Shown: positions 20,750 through 33,706 of the stretch, piece after piece | Numbering within the stretch: position 1 is the stretch's first letter | Layout: each line of letters opens with the position of its first letter | NCBI GenBank assembly: GCA_020137815.1 | Contig: CM035358.1 | Coordinates: 2,345,321 to 2,409,320, forward strand | Origin: Hormiphora californensis | Taxonomy: Eukaryota; Ctenophora; Tentaculata; Cydippida; Pleurobrachiidae | Length of the DNA stretch: 64,000 nucleotides | Direction of reading: 5' to 3' | Notes under the pieces: generated by a model | The model's database searches: none | The model's input: only the letters and a program-made list of their open reading frames with translations | Told to the model about the DNA's origin: nothing | Translations under genes and position numbers: made by a program

Positions 20750-20758
20750 GTATAGCGA

Positions 20759-22371
20759 GAGCTCCACACCACGTATAGTTCTTGTAGTTGGCCAAACCTT
20801 GATCTTGTCATTTTCAGTGAAAATTTCACTTGATTCCCTTGGAATTTCCAAGAACGTTTACCTAGCTTAATTCGATTTCAAGGATCTTTCAAAGTTAGTC
20901 ATTTGTACACCGTAAAACTTCGTTACAGTGGATCTCTTTAAAAATGCTCCTTCGTTAGCGAACCAATATCCACCTCATAGCATTGTAAGATGGATACATG
21001 CCCCCATTCACGCACATCCCCAGCCCACACTCTCATAGCATATATCATATGATTAATCACTCTGTCTCTCATTCTGATCTCCCTCTCTTTTGCTGCATTT
21101 CTCTCTCTCTCCCTCTTTCTACACACCCTATACCTTCAGTGATTCTATAGTCTTGCTTTCATTGCCTTCCCTTTGACCCAGTCTGTTTTACCAAGACACT
21201 GATCCTCCTCTTTCCAAGCCATTCATCTTCGCTGTCTATCTCACTTTCATCAGCTCTCGCCTTAGTTGAAGTAACAATCTCTCACTGTCATTCTTCTCTC
21301 TCCTTAGTTAAAGTAAGAAACTCTCTCACTGTCATCTCACTGCACCTTGCGGTAACTTTCTTTGCGCACATTGAGGCATTTTGATGTGTACAAGCTAGTA
21401 TACTGATAGACTGCCTATTTCTTTTGTGGATGTGTGTGTACTCCAGCATCTAAGAAAGATCCATTGATCAGTCAATTACCGATAGAGTACACTGCACGAG
21501 TGTGTATGACGAACATTTTACTCCGCAGAAGATCTATCTCTCTTTCAATAAAAACGCCAGTTTCACTTGCAGTAGCGAATTAGTAGCTCAGTTATCTACT
21601 ACTGTATCTTTTGTTCATCGTTTCCATTTCTTTGTATCCTAGACTCAGATTCACTTTTACAATTTACATCCCAACCCGAACCTCTTCATCAGTTGTTGTG
21701 GATATAAATACTGAATAAGTATTTCACGAATTCTTCATTTCCGTTTTCAATGCCACACAGCTAATTTGTGAGTCGTTAAGCAATTTCCACTTGGATTCCG
21801 TTAGTTAAACGCCCATTTTCAAAGATACAAAAGCGCGATCGTCTTTGATGGTCAACCGCTAGAGCCCGTTACAATCGTTCTTAGTGTCTTGTTCTGATGA
21901 AGCCTTGTTGAAATGAAAGTAGCAATCAAATTTCGGGGTTGAGTACTACATGCAGCATGGTACCATACAGGGTGTACTAAGCTTGTGTATCCGTGTCAAG
22001 TAATACGTATGATTTGTTATTTAGAGCTAAGTGTATTTCCTAAAATGTGTTCTGATTTGCACTTTACTCAGCGAAATGGAAATTGACTTTCATAAAATTT
22101 CCCACCATACGCTGATTAGAAAATTTCCGAGAGTAAATTTCGCTAATTTTTAAGAAAGTTCACACTATACTTTGTTCAATCTCATCGGAATTCGAGTTCA
22201 GATCAAGTATTTAAAAAACTTTTTGGAGAAAACGTAGCATTTTTGTGATTTCTCATAGTGCATTCACTATACCAGGATGGAAAGAGAGAATGGTAAATAG
22301 TGATAGAGAGAGAGAAAGAGAGAAAGAGAGAGCGAGAGATAGAGAGAGAGAGAGAGTGAGAGAGAGAGAGA

Positions 22372-22405
<34 letters not shown>

Positions 22406-22639
22406 TGGTTTAAACATTGACAATACAGGCAGCGTATATTATCCTCTTCGATTCCACTTTTCCCACGCAAATTAGAGATCTTTTATAAAATCACATTCCT
22501 TCTACTATCCATCTAGTGCATAATGATAACATGAGTATGACTCATGATTCTTCGTATAATTTATTGAGCAAGATCGCTATTACAGGGTCTTTAAACATGT
22601 CATTCTAGTTGTCAGTTCTAGCAGCCGTAAACTTGCGGA
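20759..22639. other. Gene-poor stretch
   Basis: No exon recognised. It contains CT-rich sequence with copies of the dispersed AGTTAAAGTAA/AACAATCTCTC motif that also occurs in SMARCA4 introns, and a GA array at about 22299-22403. Confidence 0.45.
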
Positions 22640-22985
22640 CAAGCAATATCCACCTCATTTACCTTCTGATTAACAAGATGTGCTCAGTCATTTTAGATTT
22701 TCGAAATCTAAGGATACATTAATAGTGAACTCTGGAGATCCTGTTCAAAGTCCCTGAGAAAAGAGCAGTACACGCAAATTGATTGCCCAATTTCCTCACA
22801 AGTTAACATCCGATTCGTTTAGTCCCAGTTGTCAGTATGTACCTAACTCTTTAGGTACAGCATATATCTTAGGATCAGATATGTCAATGACACCACATGC
22901 CGTCTAATATCATGCGTATACGATTTTGAATCAGTTCCACTGCCCTAATCCGCTGATTCATCTTGCCTAAAATCTACAATCCAGA
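22640..22985 (+). mobile_element. Decayed relative of the outer arm of the giant foldback
   Basis: Aligns by eye with the outer arm at about 9090-9400. Shared blocks include CTCAGTCATTTTAGATTT, GAGCAGTACACGCAAA, AACTCTTTAGG and GCCGTCTAAT, separated by substitutions and small indels. This shows that the giant foldback belongs to a dispersed family with older members. Confidence 0.7.
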
Positions 22986-25013
22986 TAATGTCCTTAAATT
23001 GAATAATGTAATGCGCCTCGCAGTTAATGATTGTGCTTTGATTATACTGGGGTCACAGCATATTGTAACCCTGGTAAATGACAATATTTTAAGGCTCGAT
23101 TTTCGTTAGGTTAGCTTCTTAATCGGGTGATTTGAGGGTCAGGGTGGGGGTTAGGGTTGTAGGGTTAGGTTAAGACCCTAGGGGTGAATTTATTCGTGGC
23201 TCGCCTTCGGTAATAGCCGGGAGATATATGCCTATCCTTAGCAATCGATGGAACTGATTTTAGGTTAGAAGATATCGTATGTTAGAGAGATAATTTATAT
23301 TGCTAAATAGTACATCAACAATTTAACATTCCTGATTTGCTCGATTTAGCTCCCCTAGATGTGTCAAGTATTGTTACTGTCGTGAATTGTACCAGTGATA
23401 TATATTGTAAGATTCAGCAATTATTGTACAAGTGACACCATTTCCGATGTCGTAATTTCATCCTGCTGCATACGATTTCGGATGCAGTCTCTGCCCTTAC
23501 AATTCTCGCACGTGATTTCTATTTTGCTCTTTCTACATCCAGATAATGTTCGCATAAATTACATATATTATGTTAATGGCCATCGATATAATAATGTGTG
23601 CTTTGCATATCATAATGGCCTTGATCCATTCATGCAATTCGATGAAAGAATCTTTTTAAGGCTCCGAAACTATTCATCGTATCGTTTATGATTCAAAATC
23701 GTTTAATCTCCTTCTCATTTAAATTTAATCTTTCATTTAAACATTTCAAAGCATCGTTTTGCACATAAATTCTTCAGTTAAAAGTGTCGACTAATCTTTG
23801 CTCTACTGCGAATTGTATAGAGAGAAAGAGTAGAGCCTAATTAGACGCTTTATTAGTCGTGCATTCGAGCAGTGCTAGAGTGTGGAAAGTGGCTAGTTAA
23901 AGATATAAATGAAGAGATATTAGAGAAAGAGAAAGCACTACGTGTTACGTGGTACCCTACCCTGTCATCACCGGAGAGAGAGAGTAGAAAACTCGTGAAA
24001 ACTTTAACTAACAGCCTTCTTGCTACATTTTGCTTGTCAGTGTAGTTAATATATATAATGATGAATACTTCTCCTCATCTTTTTAAAATTTGAACATTTT
24101 AAGCGGCTTCAGGACAGTGGTAGTGAGATTCAGTGGTTGTGTAACGAGATACCCAGTTCGTCCTAACACAATTATGGGCCACACTGAGATAGCACACCTG
24201 GCGGCATCATCTCCCCCTCCAATATCATCCAGCTAAGATCGATTATCCGCTGACCAATCACAAGCCTAGTCCAGGATCTGTACTAGCCAATCAGAGAGCA
24301 GCATTCCCAGAGGAAAGGGACAAGGACCAATGGGAGAGAAGAACGCCATGTCACGTGACCTCTGGACCGACATTTGATCTCACTTCGAGCAGTCTCCCTC
24401 TCTCTATCTCTTTCTCTCTCTGTAAATCTTATTTTCTGTTCCTGTAGAGCTCTCCCCTACGGACCCGCCTCGGGTTACCTCTCTTTCCCTTTGCGTGTGT
24501 GAGATCACTCTTATGACGTTTGCAGCTGAGGGACACTTTAAAATCCGATTTTGAGTACTTATTTGGTCCGTCTTTAGTGCATATAATACAGCTTCTATTT
24601 TGTGTAGCATGACTCTTCATGTACTAGTCATGGATCAGCGTTTTGTTTACTATAGCTTATTAGTTTTACTTTTGTTCTCCCCTCTCCCTCTCTCCTCTCT
24701 TTCTCTCTCTCTTTCTCATTCCCTTCCTTTCTCTACACACTCCCAGTCTACCTCCATTTCTCTCTTTGTGTGTGCCATTTTCCCATTCTGCCGTTTATCC
24801 CTTCTCTGTGTGTTAACTGTTTGTTTTGCATATCTTCACATTTAATATTCTGTATCGCCAATGTATTTGTTTTGTTGCACCTACAAACACCTAAACAATC
24901 ACCTAAACAAATCTGACGACAAACAGAAGACGATCTGGTCCCATATGAGCAGTCCAAACCAAACTATACAAACCTACACTTTTTGTATAGCGCCAAGTAT
25001 CCACAGTCAGAAG
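22986..25013. other. Gene-poor stretch upstream of the Ly6-like gene
   Basis: No exon recognised. A short stretch (about 23136-23175) holds three GGGTTAGG/TTAGGGTT-like units resembling telomere repeats. The last kilobase contains AGCCAATCAGAGAG (about 24289), TCACGTGACC (about 24352) and CT-rich tracts, which could be promoter sequence for the gene starting at 25014. This is a guess from position only. Confidence 0.4.
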
Positions 25014-27890
25014 ATGCAGATGAAGACAGTGCTCCTCGTGTTGTCGCTGCTAGGTAAGAATGAGTATGTGGAAACAAACTACTTTGTGTAATTTCATGTG
25101 CATGTAATTTACACTCACTTTGCACGTTTGCTATCTCTTGCTCCCAGCTCACACATCTCTATCAAACATCTTTCTTTACAAAACTATGAAAACTCTTTTT
25201 TTCTGCTTCCTTTTGGCCCATTTATGCATCAAATGTGAAAGTGTTTGTGCGTAATGTGTGTATGCGAGTGCCTCTCTTTACTCTCCTATAGCTGCAACAA
25301 CGGTTTACTGTGCGGATGATGTTGAAAAGACGCTAGACAAGGCAAAAAACGTTTACTCGGACACTAAAGATCTTGTGGAAGGTAAAAATAGTTCGACACC
25401 CACAAATGGCACCACAACTTCCAGCGAAGATGATAAGAATATGCCTGGTAAATTGTCACAACAACTGGACTCTCAATCAATTGATGGTCGTGCATGCAGG
25501 TTCACATAATATCACAAAACTCTGATTATATGCTGATATGATATGCTGATGAAATCTAATGGTCAAACGATCTAATTGGCTCAATAAATCGCAACATGTA
25601 TCAGTATGTTCAGAACTACAAACTCCTAACTATTTGGCAATATTTAATTGTATTAGTTAATGGCAATGAAGGTGTTGCAAGAATAGTAGAGTCGATAAGT
25701 ACATCGACCTCTCCCAATTGTTCCAGTTTTTGTCACATCTGTTTGGAGCCTCGACACGACCTCTAAACAGGTGTTACTTTTTCACAAACTGTTTTCATCT
25801 TGGTGTAATCAGCAGTTGAAATGTTGCTAATCATAACAAAAACCTGACTAAATTTTTTCAACTTGGGGTAAAACCATGGGTGTCAAAAGTTAGCTCTAAG
25901 TCCCCTGAGTAACCATCCGGAGACTCTAAGAGATATTTCAAGCCGTTCTCCTGTAATCATTAATCCCGGTAGAGCACATATTTGAGTATGGACGTACGTG
26001 CAATTGCCTACAACCTCAACTTTAATGTATAACGTTAATGTGCGTCTCTCTCTTTTCTCCCCCTTGAGAAAGAGTTATCTCGCGCGGCGCAACCGCACGT
26101 GCGGTTTTTCCAGAGAGAGTGAGAGACATACAATAACATGTAAACAGCCTGCCAGCGCTCACGTACGTCCGCATTGTATTTTTTTCTCCACCGGGATTAA
26201 TGATTACGGGAGAACGGCTTGAAATATCTCTTAGAGTCTCCGGATGGTTACTCAGGGGACCTAGAGCTAACTTTTGACACCCATGGTTTTACCCCAAGTT
26301 GAAAAAATTTAGTCAGGTTTTTGTTATGATTAGCAACATTTCAACTGCTGATTACACCAAGATGAAAACAGTTTGTGAAAAAGTAACACCTGTTTAGAGG
26401 TCGTGTCGAGGCTCCAAACAGATGTGACAAAAACTGGAACAATTGGGAGAGGTCGATGTAGTTATCGACTCTACTAGAAGTGAGATCTACGTTTTTTAGT
26501 TTTTTGGCGAATAAACGGTACTTGCTACATCAGCTTCACCAAAGTTTCATCGCATATATCCATCATGGGGAGCAAGAGATAGCGCATACAAAAGGACAGC
26601 ACTATATCTATACTTTTGTATTTCCTACAGAGGGATCCTTAGCTGATGTGCCATACCCGGGTATAGTGCCGGAGGAAGCCGTGGGATACAGCAATCAAGG
26701 TGTAATCATTTAAGTGTCATATATGCACACGTATATACGTATCGTCGGCTGAATTATTTTGTGAGCTATAATCAGTCATTGAATATGGAAAGGGATTCGA
26801 AAAGTGTGGTATAGTGAGAGTCCTAGTGAGCTGTTTTTTAATCTGCATGTTTTCAATCAAACTGAGAGGTCCATTAAATCCATCAAATTCTCATCTAATT
26901 TATCTCTTTCAACTCCTCAAATTCTACACCACAACTAACCAAACTTCCTGCATTTCCCTTCAGGGGTATCACGGGGAAATGATGAAATTATTGTTGACAA
27001 CAACAACCAGAATTCAGCAACTGGATCCGGTGTCCGGTGCAGGAAGTGTACGGTGACTAAGAATATGGACAACGTGGTGTCAACTGTGTATGATGATGTA
27101 CAGTATTCTGCCGTCAACTCATGTAAGTGAATACTTAGTAGAGATTAGAAATATTTGTATGAGTTTGGGCACGTTACGCCCCTCAATCTTCGCGTGTAAG
27201 AATCAAGCCCCCGCTATTATACACAATTGAGGTTTTACTAAATGACGTAGTTTTAAAAATTCAATAACGTCCTCACGATCACAAAACCCATCCAATGTCC
27301 AAATGTCAAATACTCACAACTCTTTCCTCACAGTGTTCGATTGTACAAACTACCAGTGTGCCCCAAGTGAGGACTGGTGTCTGGTTACCTACGCCTGGCT
27401 CCGGGCCGGTGCCAACAGCCAAGAGAAGAAGGTCGAGGTGTACACTTGCGGAAACAAGGAACACATCAGTAAGTAAACATTTGATATACTGTCAGGCCAA
27501 TGCTCTGACCACAGTTCTCGTGCGCTCGGACAGTTGAAATATATGAATCTCTCCTTTTACTCACCATCACTTGCCTGTATGCGAACGCAAATTCGACTAG
27601 GCGAGACTCTTTCTTTCATCTGTGCCAATGCAATATAAAATATTTGGTTTTCAAGTCTTCAGAAAATCCACAGCGAAAGTTCCGGATGTTCAATCCCTAA
27701 AACTAATTCCTCCTCATCCTTCTCCGCAGGGAACGACAAGAACTGCCGAACAATGATTGCTGCGGATAACATGCATAATCTCATTGGAACTTGCGAAACG
27801 AAACGATCAGGCTCCATGACCACCTCACCCGTCTCAATCGTTACAATAACTCTGACACTGGCTCTGGGACTTTTGATTCAACACGTATAG
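25014..27890 (+). CDS. Ly6/CD59-like secreted protein, probably GPI-anchored (239 aa)
   Basis: Six exons: 25014-25053, 25292-25447, 26631-26699, 26964-27122, 27334-27468, 27730-27890. All introns are phase 1, as usual for extracellular modules, and the total is 720 nt. Residues 1 to about 18 form a signal peptide (KTVLLVLSLL). Residues about 20-110 are a Ser/Thr/Asn-rich linker with N-glycosylation sites. The cysteine domain starts VRCRKC (C114, C117) and continues with C145, C150, C157, C180, C192 and C208. The segment DC-x4-C-x6-CLVT followed by VYTC resembles the core of CD59, although the usual final CC-x4-CN knot is missing. Residues about 222-239 are hydrophobic and end the protein, as in a GPI signal. 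Expected at the outer cell surface; the partner is unknown. Start chosen because it gives the signal peptide; a second Met follows two codons later. The third intron holds a foldback MITE. Confidence 0.7.
25684..26476. mobile_element. Foldback MITE in intron 3 of the Ly6-like gene
   Basis: About 793 bp. The arms, about 275 bp each, are near-perfect inverted copies starting TAGTAGAGTCGATAA. They surround a 240-bp centre with a GAGAGAG/CTCTCTC stretch. Flanks fit a TA duplication (Tc1/mariner type) or a 3-bp GAA duplication, so the superfamily is undecided. No transposase. Confidence 0.8.
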
Positions 27891-29808
27891 ATACCACAAT
27901 GACATATCCAGCCATGGGATAAGGTTTATTATCCCGTTGTGACAACATATTATTCTCGTATGACATCTGCAGGGAAAGCATCATTTTACTCTCAACTTGG
28001 AGGGTGAGCTAAAGTGTTTCGTTACAATCACAGGATAGAACCTAGGACTGTTAAACTACATCTGCCTAGCTGGATAGATATTTGGAGATCTAAGGTTTTA
28101 TATTAGTACAGAGTGTTGAGAGATGTTATAGGGGGAACTAGCAGCAGGGGAATGGGATCAAGGCATCTGGCACGAGAGTCCAAACAGAATTATGGGAGGT
28201 TAAAGATATTAGCTAGCCAAATCAGACGTTTAGTTTTTGTGTTATAGAGTGATGGAAGTCTGGGTTTTTTATCTGACATCGTAGTGGAAAAAGAGAGTCA
28301 ATTATATTCTTTTATTGAAGAGATATGTATTTATTTACCAAGAGGCCCAAACCCATAATATATCTTTTGTAGCTTCAAATCTGTAGAGTATAAAGGTAGT
28401 GCACGGAGAGCGGCGTATATAAAGCCACGATATTATATCAGAACAAATTGCAAATGTGCAGTTGTACTTAGCTTTTTTAATGTTGATTTTTGACATATAT
28501 ATATAAATATAATTACAAATCCGAACACACTTTTATTACACACGGAAATTCACCGCGTTTCAATTGTTCTACTGTAACAATGAAAAAGTTGAACGAGATC
28601 CAAATGATATGTGCCGAACCTTGAATAAATGAAGTCTGTCGTAAAAGAGGTCAGAGAACCAAATCACCAATTCGTAACTATGATTTATGGATTAAAAACG
28701 CTGTGTTTTTTGTTTTGGTTGACAAGCAGTAATAATTAAACGCTAACAATTTAAATTTAATCAAAGTTAAACATTCCTGCCCGAAAACCTGGGATCTCAA
28801 AATTAAAGATCAATTACATACTAATGATTCTTCTAAACGTACACTATTAAATCATGTTATTAGAATTCTTCCACGCATACTGCTATCATTCTAAATTCTT
28901 TCTAAAGTTATAATTCGCCATGTTGACAATTTGTACACACCCTAAACTACAATTAAATAAAAATAAACATGCTCAGCTCTACACGGTAGACGATTAATTT
29001 AAACCACAGCAACACAGTCTATCAATTAGCTATCATCATCTCTCAAATCATAAAATATTTTTACTAGGATTCAAATTCAAAGGATATACTGTCAGGCCAA
29101 TGCTCTGACCACAGTTCTCGCGCGCTCCGCGTGCAGAACTTATTTGAGAGAAACGAGAATGGGTCAGGCCAATGCTCTGACAGAGGATATAAAATTGGTA
29201 CATAGCATGTACTGTTGTCATCCATAGAATTTGTACTGTTCTGGTTCAGAGAGTTTCAATCTTCAATGTGTATGATTTAAATTCCTCATATTATTCTCAA
29301 GATTCCACTGATGATCTACCGCTGGTAGTGAAACAATTGTTTGGTAAAACCACTTGTTTTCATTTGTTGTTCTCAAGATATCACAGAAAAGTCTCAGTTT
29401 TATCCTCTTGTGAGTTGTTATCATGTTCAGTAGCCACTACGTTTTGCTGTACCACCGATCTCGCCGGTTCCTGGTCTCTGCTAAGATGATAAAATTATGT
29501 TTATGAAGGAGTAAAAACAGCACACGTGCAGCAGCGAAAATCAGATTTTCAGAGTTTGACTCAGCGTTCAGCATTCCCACTCAAAATGTAGATTCAACGA
29601 CAATCAGCACCGCCAATTTCGACACGAGTGGATTATTATTTTCTATATGCTATGCAAGGCCGGGTTGAAAAAAAACCGATGCCGTTTAATGAAAGATGCT
29701 ATAAACCGTGCTTCAGAATCTCTGGGAAGGGTCTGTAAATAAAATCTGGAGCCCCCTCAATCTATACTCCACACATGCACACACACACACACAAAATGTG
29801 CAGATCTA
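27891..29808. other. Intergenic, convergent between Ly6-like gene and GPCR
   Basis: 3' flanks of both genes. No exon recognised. It contains the dispersed motif GTCAGGCCAATGCTCTGA at about 29091 and again at about 29163. The first copy shares about 45 bp with 27484-27530 in the Ly6-like gene. An (AC)n run lies at about 29771-29793. Confidence 0.5.
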
Positions 29809-32800
29809 CTACCGAACATGGGCTCTAGGTGAGCTCAGTGTGGTGACTCGAGTGTAACTATTGGCTGCACCACTCTGCTGCAAGTTGTTGTAATGCGGCG
29901 AACTGGAGGAGGGGGTGTTTGTATTATCAGCAGGGATTGTGGTGGTCGATTGTGCAGTTGTCCCCACCGTGGTGTTACCAGTCATGGTAGATTGTTGGTC
30001 TAGCCTGCAGCGGGGGATGCTCAGAGAGCACTTGTGAGGCACAGCAATGTATGTAATTCAGTACAAAATAGACTTAGAAATATAAACAGAAATTTTAGCT
30101 GAAATAAGGGACTGTGATTAGTCTAAAATGTAATAATTCGTGCATAATGTTGTTGTTGAGTAAGGGGTGGGGAAGTAAAAGAGATGTCTAAATTTATTCT
30201 ATTGATTCCATATTTGAAGTTCATCACCGCGGTGCAGGTTCAAAATAGAAAATGTCAAATTATACTGCCCACGAAGATGATCAACTGTTTCAGCCACCGC
30301 CCGACACACGTGGGACGTGGGTGGTCCTATCATAACTACAATGACCTAACGTCTGCTTCTATAATTATAATGGCTCTTTCTAGAATTGCATTCCGTTATA
30401 AAGCTGTCCCCATCTGAGCGCACTGTCTGGCGCTGCCAGACAGCTACAAAGTGCAGTTTCAATTGCTGTATCCCATGAATTTGCCCACGTAGCGGGCAAG
30501 CCCCGTGTGAGGGGATCGCCCTACGGGCGCGCAAACATGAGGGGCGCGACGTGCCCAACCCATGAATCGGTCTTGTTGAGAACACAAAATAAGTTGACGT
30601 GTTTGTCAAACAACTATTTTACAAGGCAAGAAATACATTATACATGGACAGCACTGGTTGGGCCAGCTATAAACTCCTTGCTTTACAGATTTAATTGTAC
30701 TAATTACACACTAATTACACTGACAAAAAGGGAGCCGTTACAAGTATAATATAGTACCTATGATCCATTCCAATTGATATTGGTGTAATTTTGTTATTGC
30801 TGTGAAACCTAGAAATATGGCGTTAGATGGCGTAGGAAGAAGAACGCCCTGCTGTATTAGATCTGGTGTACGCTAGAGAATACTTTGCTCTATCCAGTCT
30901 TGAATTCCTTTTTAAATGCTTAGGCCTATGTGATTGGATACCGACCCCACTATAAGTGCTTAACAATTGAAGTTTTGTAGAAAGAAATCTTGCGGACAGT
31001 GCTCTATGTCTAGGGATTGGAGAGCTTGTAACAAAGGGAAAAAGCAAGTTCAAAAACTTACTCTTTTCCTTTGTAATTTAAGTTTTGTATTAATTTGATC
31101 ATTTAATTCCTTATACTTGTATAAGTACCATTAGCACAGTATTCATGAAACGTTTATGGGTTATAGAGATGAAAAAGCTTTTTATAGCTATAGGCTTATA
31201 TAAGCAACAGTTTAGCCCAGGTAGCGGCCGACTAGGTAGGTTTAAACACGATCGTTGCAAGAGCAATTATACTCACTTATATGTCATGAGACGTTTGGTG
31301 AAGAAATTCCGACTCTGACAGATAACCGATCGGTATTTCTCAGATCTGGTGATAAAAACCAGTGGATTGGTTGCGGAGTTAACGTAGATGCAGATGGTTG
31401 CCATGGTTACCGTATACATCTGAATCTTAACTGGCACTTGTTCCTGAAGTGTTGGATAATTATGTTACATGACACTATTAGCACAGTTTTTTTAATCACA
31501 ATTTTTGCGTGACTTCTCGCCAACCGACCCAGAGAATATATGGGACACCCTGTATAAGGTATCAAAATTCGCTACTCACCATAAATCCGGATATATCGAT
31601 TATGGATAGGACGACAAATGGACTCCAGAGCATCAAATAAAGAATCACCACCATGAGCAAGGTATGTGTGGCCTTCTTAGTCCTTTTAACTCTATTATCG
31701 CGTCGCTGGTCCTCTTTGTTGAGAGGCTTCTTAGTCGGACCCCTGTATGGGTGTTGTTGAGTAAATGTTACTCAGCAATGTGGGTGTTTAAAGTGAGTTT
31801 ATTGTGTTTGGATATTGTGATCTGTTAGAATTAGTGATGTAACTAACTAGCTAATTAGCTTTAAAGACTTACTTCGTCACAGGAGAGCTGCTCTGTAACA
31901 GGAATATAACGAACAAAGATAAAACCAACACGCCCAGAAAGGGTATTATAACTGTTACCGCTGAAACCATATAAGGCACGTTTTATTTTCTGTTGTTCAT
32001 TAAAAACGGTAAAACTTTCGATTTGTACGTATTTATATCTATGCAATTTAGCCGCTGTCAAGTTATGGGGTCAGTATGAGCTTCAGTTTTACCGTTTTGA
32101 ATGGCCAGAAACCAGAAATAGTGATCATCGACCATAAGGTGGGGGAAGCAAATTGTCGTATACTCGTTGTAGAAAAAGTAAGTCGATGCCTTTTTGGCGT
32201 CCTCTACCATGTGGTTGTTGATGAAAATGCTGACGGAAGCGAACACCAAGGCTATTAGCCAGTTTGTACCAAGGAGTAAGAACTGAAAAATATATGTTTA
32301 TAGTCTCAGGAGTAATTGAACTGAAAAAAAACTAAATGTCTATCGGGAAACTATCAGTCTGGTACTTGCATTTAATTAAATTAAGTAAACATTTTGGAGA
32401 AAGAGCTAGCGTTGAAGACAACTTACAACAGAGTAGGTGCTCATTATTGTGTTATAGTTGAGGGGCATGGAAACCGCCACGGCCCTGTCCATGGCGATAT
32501 TCAAGTTTGTGAGGGGTACCAGCACTCTCACCGCCACAAAAACAAACCCATTTATATCACACAACCACTGAAATACACACCGATGGTTAGACACAATGAA
32601 CGTTTCCATGAAATCGAATAAAGGGTACAAAGATGTCAGGAGTTGCCTAGGTAACGCAGCACTCAGCCAAAAAATGGCCCATAGGAAAGTTCTCCCTCCT
32701 ACCTGGTTGGTCTCAATAAAATCGCGGCTTATCGGCACTCTATTCGAGTTAAAGAGGGAAATGATGCTCACAGGAGTGAGGATAACAGAGTTGATGATGT

Positions 32801-33119
32801 CCACGATGGCCATATGTGCAATGAACAGAATTGCAGAACTCTTCCAAGAGTTCATTCTAATCACCACGATGAAGGTGAGGATATTGCCAATGACAGCAGT
32901 TACCAACACACAACATAGTATCACTGTAACACGGGATATTGGTTAGATATAAGTTGGAATTCCATGGTTGTAATGGGAACTTTTAGAATTTAGAGTAATC
33001 AAATATGTTAACTTACGCCCAAAGAAAGTGTCTAGTTCCTTGATAAGTATGTCACCATCCCCCTCCTCCTCCTCCAGCAGACCTGCTGCTGCTGTTGTAA
33101 TATTCATTATATTCGCCAT
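29809..33119 (-). CDS. Class A (rhodopsin-like) G-protein-coupled receptor, orphan, 422 aa
   Basis: Eight exons on the minus strand: 33119-33017, 32923-32703, 32567-32427, 32282-32093, 31960-31873, 31742-31580, 31443-31277, 30004-29809. Phases match at every junction and the total is 1269 nt. Plasma-membrane receptor; ligand unknown. Landmarks: N-terminal NIT glycosylation site; TM1 with IGN; TM2 with MAIVD; the ECL1 tryptophan and C111 (W-L-C); TM3 ending M-D135-R136-A in place of DRY; TM4 W163; an ECL2 cysteine (TTICFPH) able to pair with C111; TM5 P225; a basic third loop; TM6 LWSP (286-289) in place of CWxP; TM7 NSATNPLVF (324-332), an NPxxF variant. The tail is rich in Ser and Thr. The intron 32702-32568 is 135 bp, in frame and without stops. 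I could not assign a subfamily. Confidence 0.9.
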
Positions 33120-33706
33120 TGAATGACCTGCTGTAAGTTATCAATTGGTGGTGTAAGTACAAAACACGGGGTTTGTATGAGTCGCCTGACACTGTGTATG
33201 AACAATTCAAGGGTTCATGCTGTAAGTTAGACTGCTTGTGAGAACATGTTTTATGTTCTGATTAGACAAACTGAACGCGTCACTATCATAACAACTAGCG
33301 AATACTATCTAGCCTTTTACCGCTGTTTTCAGTTCTTCAAATCAATGGGAGGGTGGGGAAGAGGGGGAACATGGCACAAGAAAGTCTGAACTGGCAATGT
33401 TTTATATATCTAGAGACAAGAAGTTAATTCATTAATATGATGAGTCTTGGATGGGGGCTATAAAAATAAAGCTCAGTTGGAAATGAAATTGATATTTGAT
33501 CTCTCTCGCGAATACTTTCCGTTAAAGCTTCCAACGTATTATACATATCATTCAAGTAATATAGATTACATCTACTAGATCTAAACTACACAGATCCACA
33601 GCACGAGATAGAAAGATAACTTTAAGCATTCTAATGGTTTGTAGACTCTTACACGTAATGTTATTCAACGCACTGTACAAATTAAGTCTGTAGCCCAACA
33701 AGACCG
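33120..33706. other. Upstream flank of the GPCR gene
   Basis: Presumed 5' untranslated/promoter sequence of the minus-strand GPCR. No obvious TATA box at a fixed distance and no exon recognised. Confidence 0.4.

Noticed and set aside
30823-31053. Minus-strand frame considered as the missing GPCR TM7 exon
   Set aside because: Contains stops in the TM7-like reading. The true TM7 exon with NSATNPLVF is at 31277-31443, in phase.
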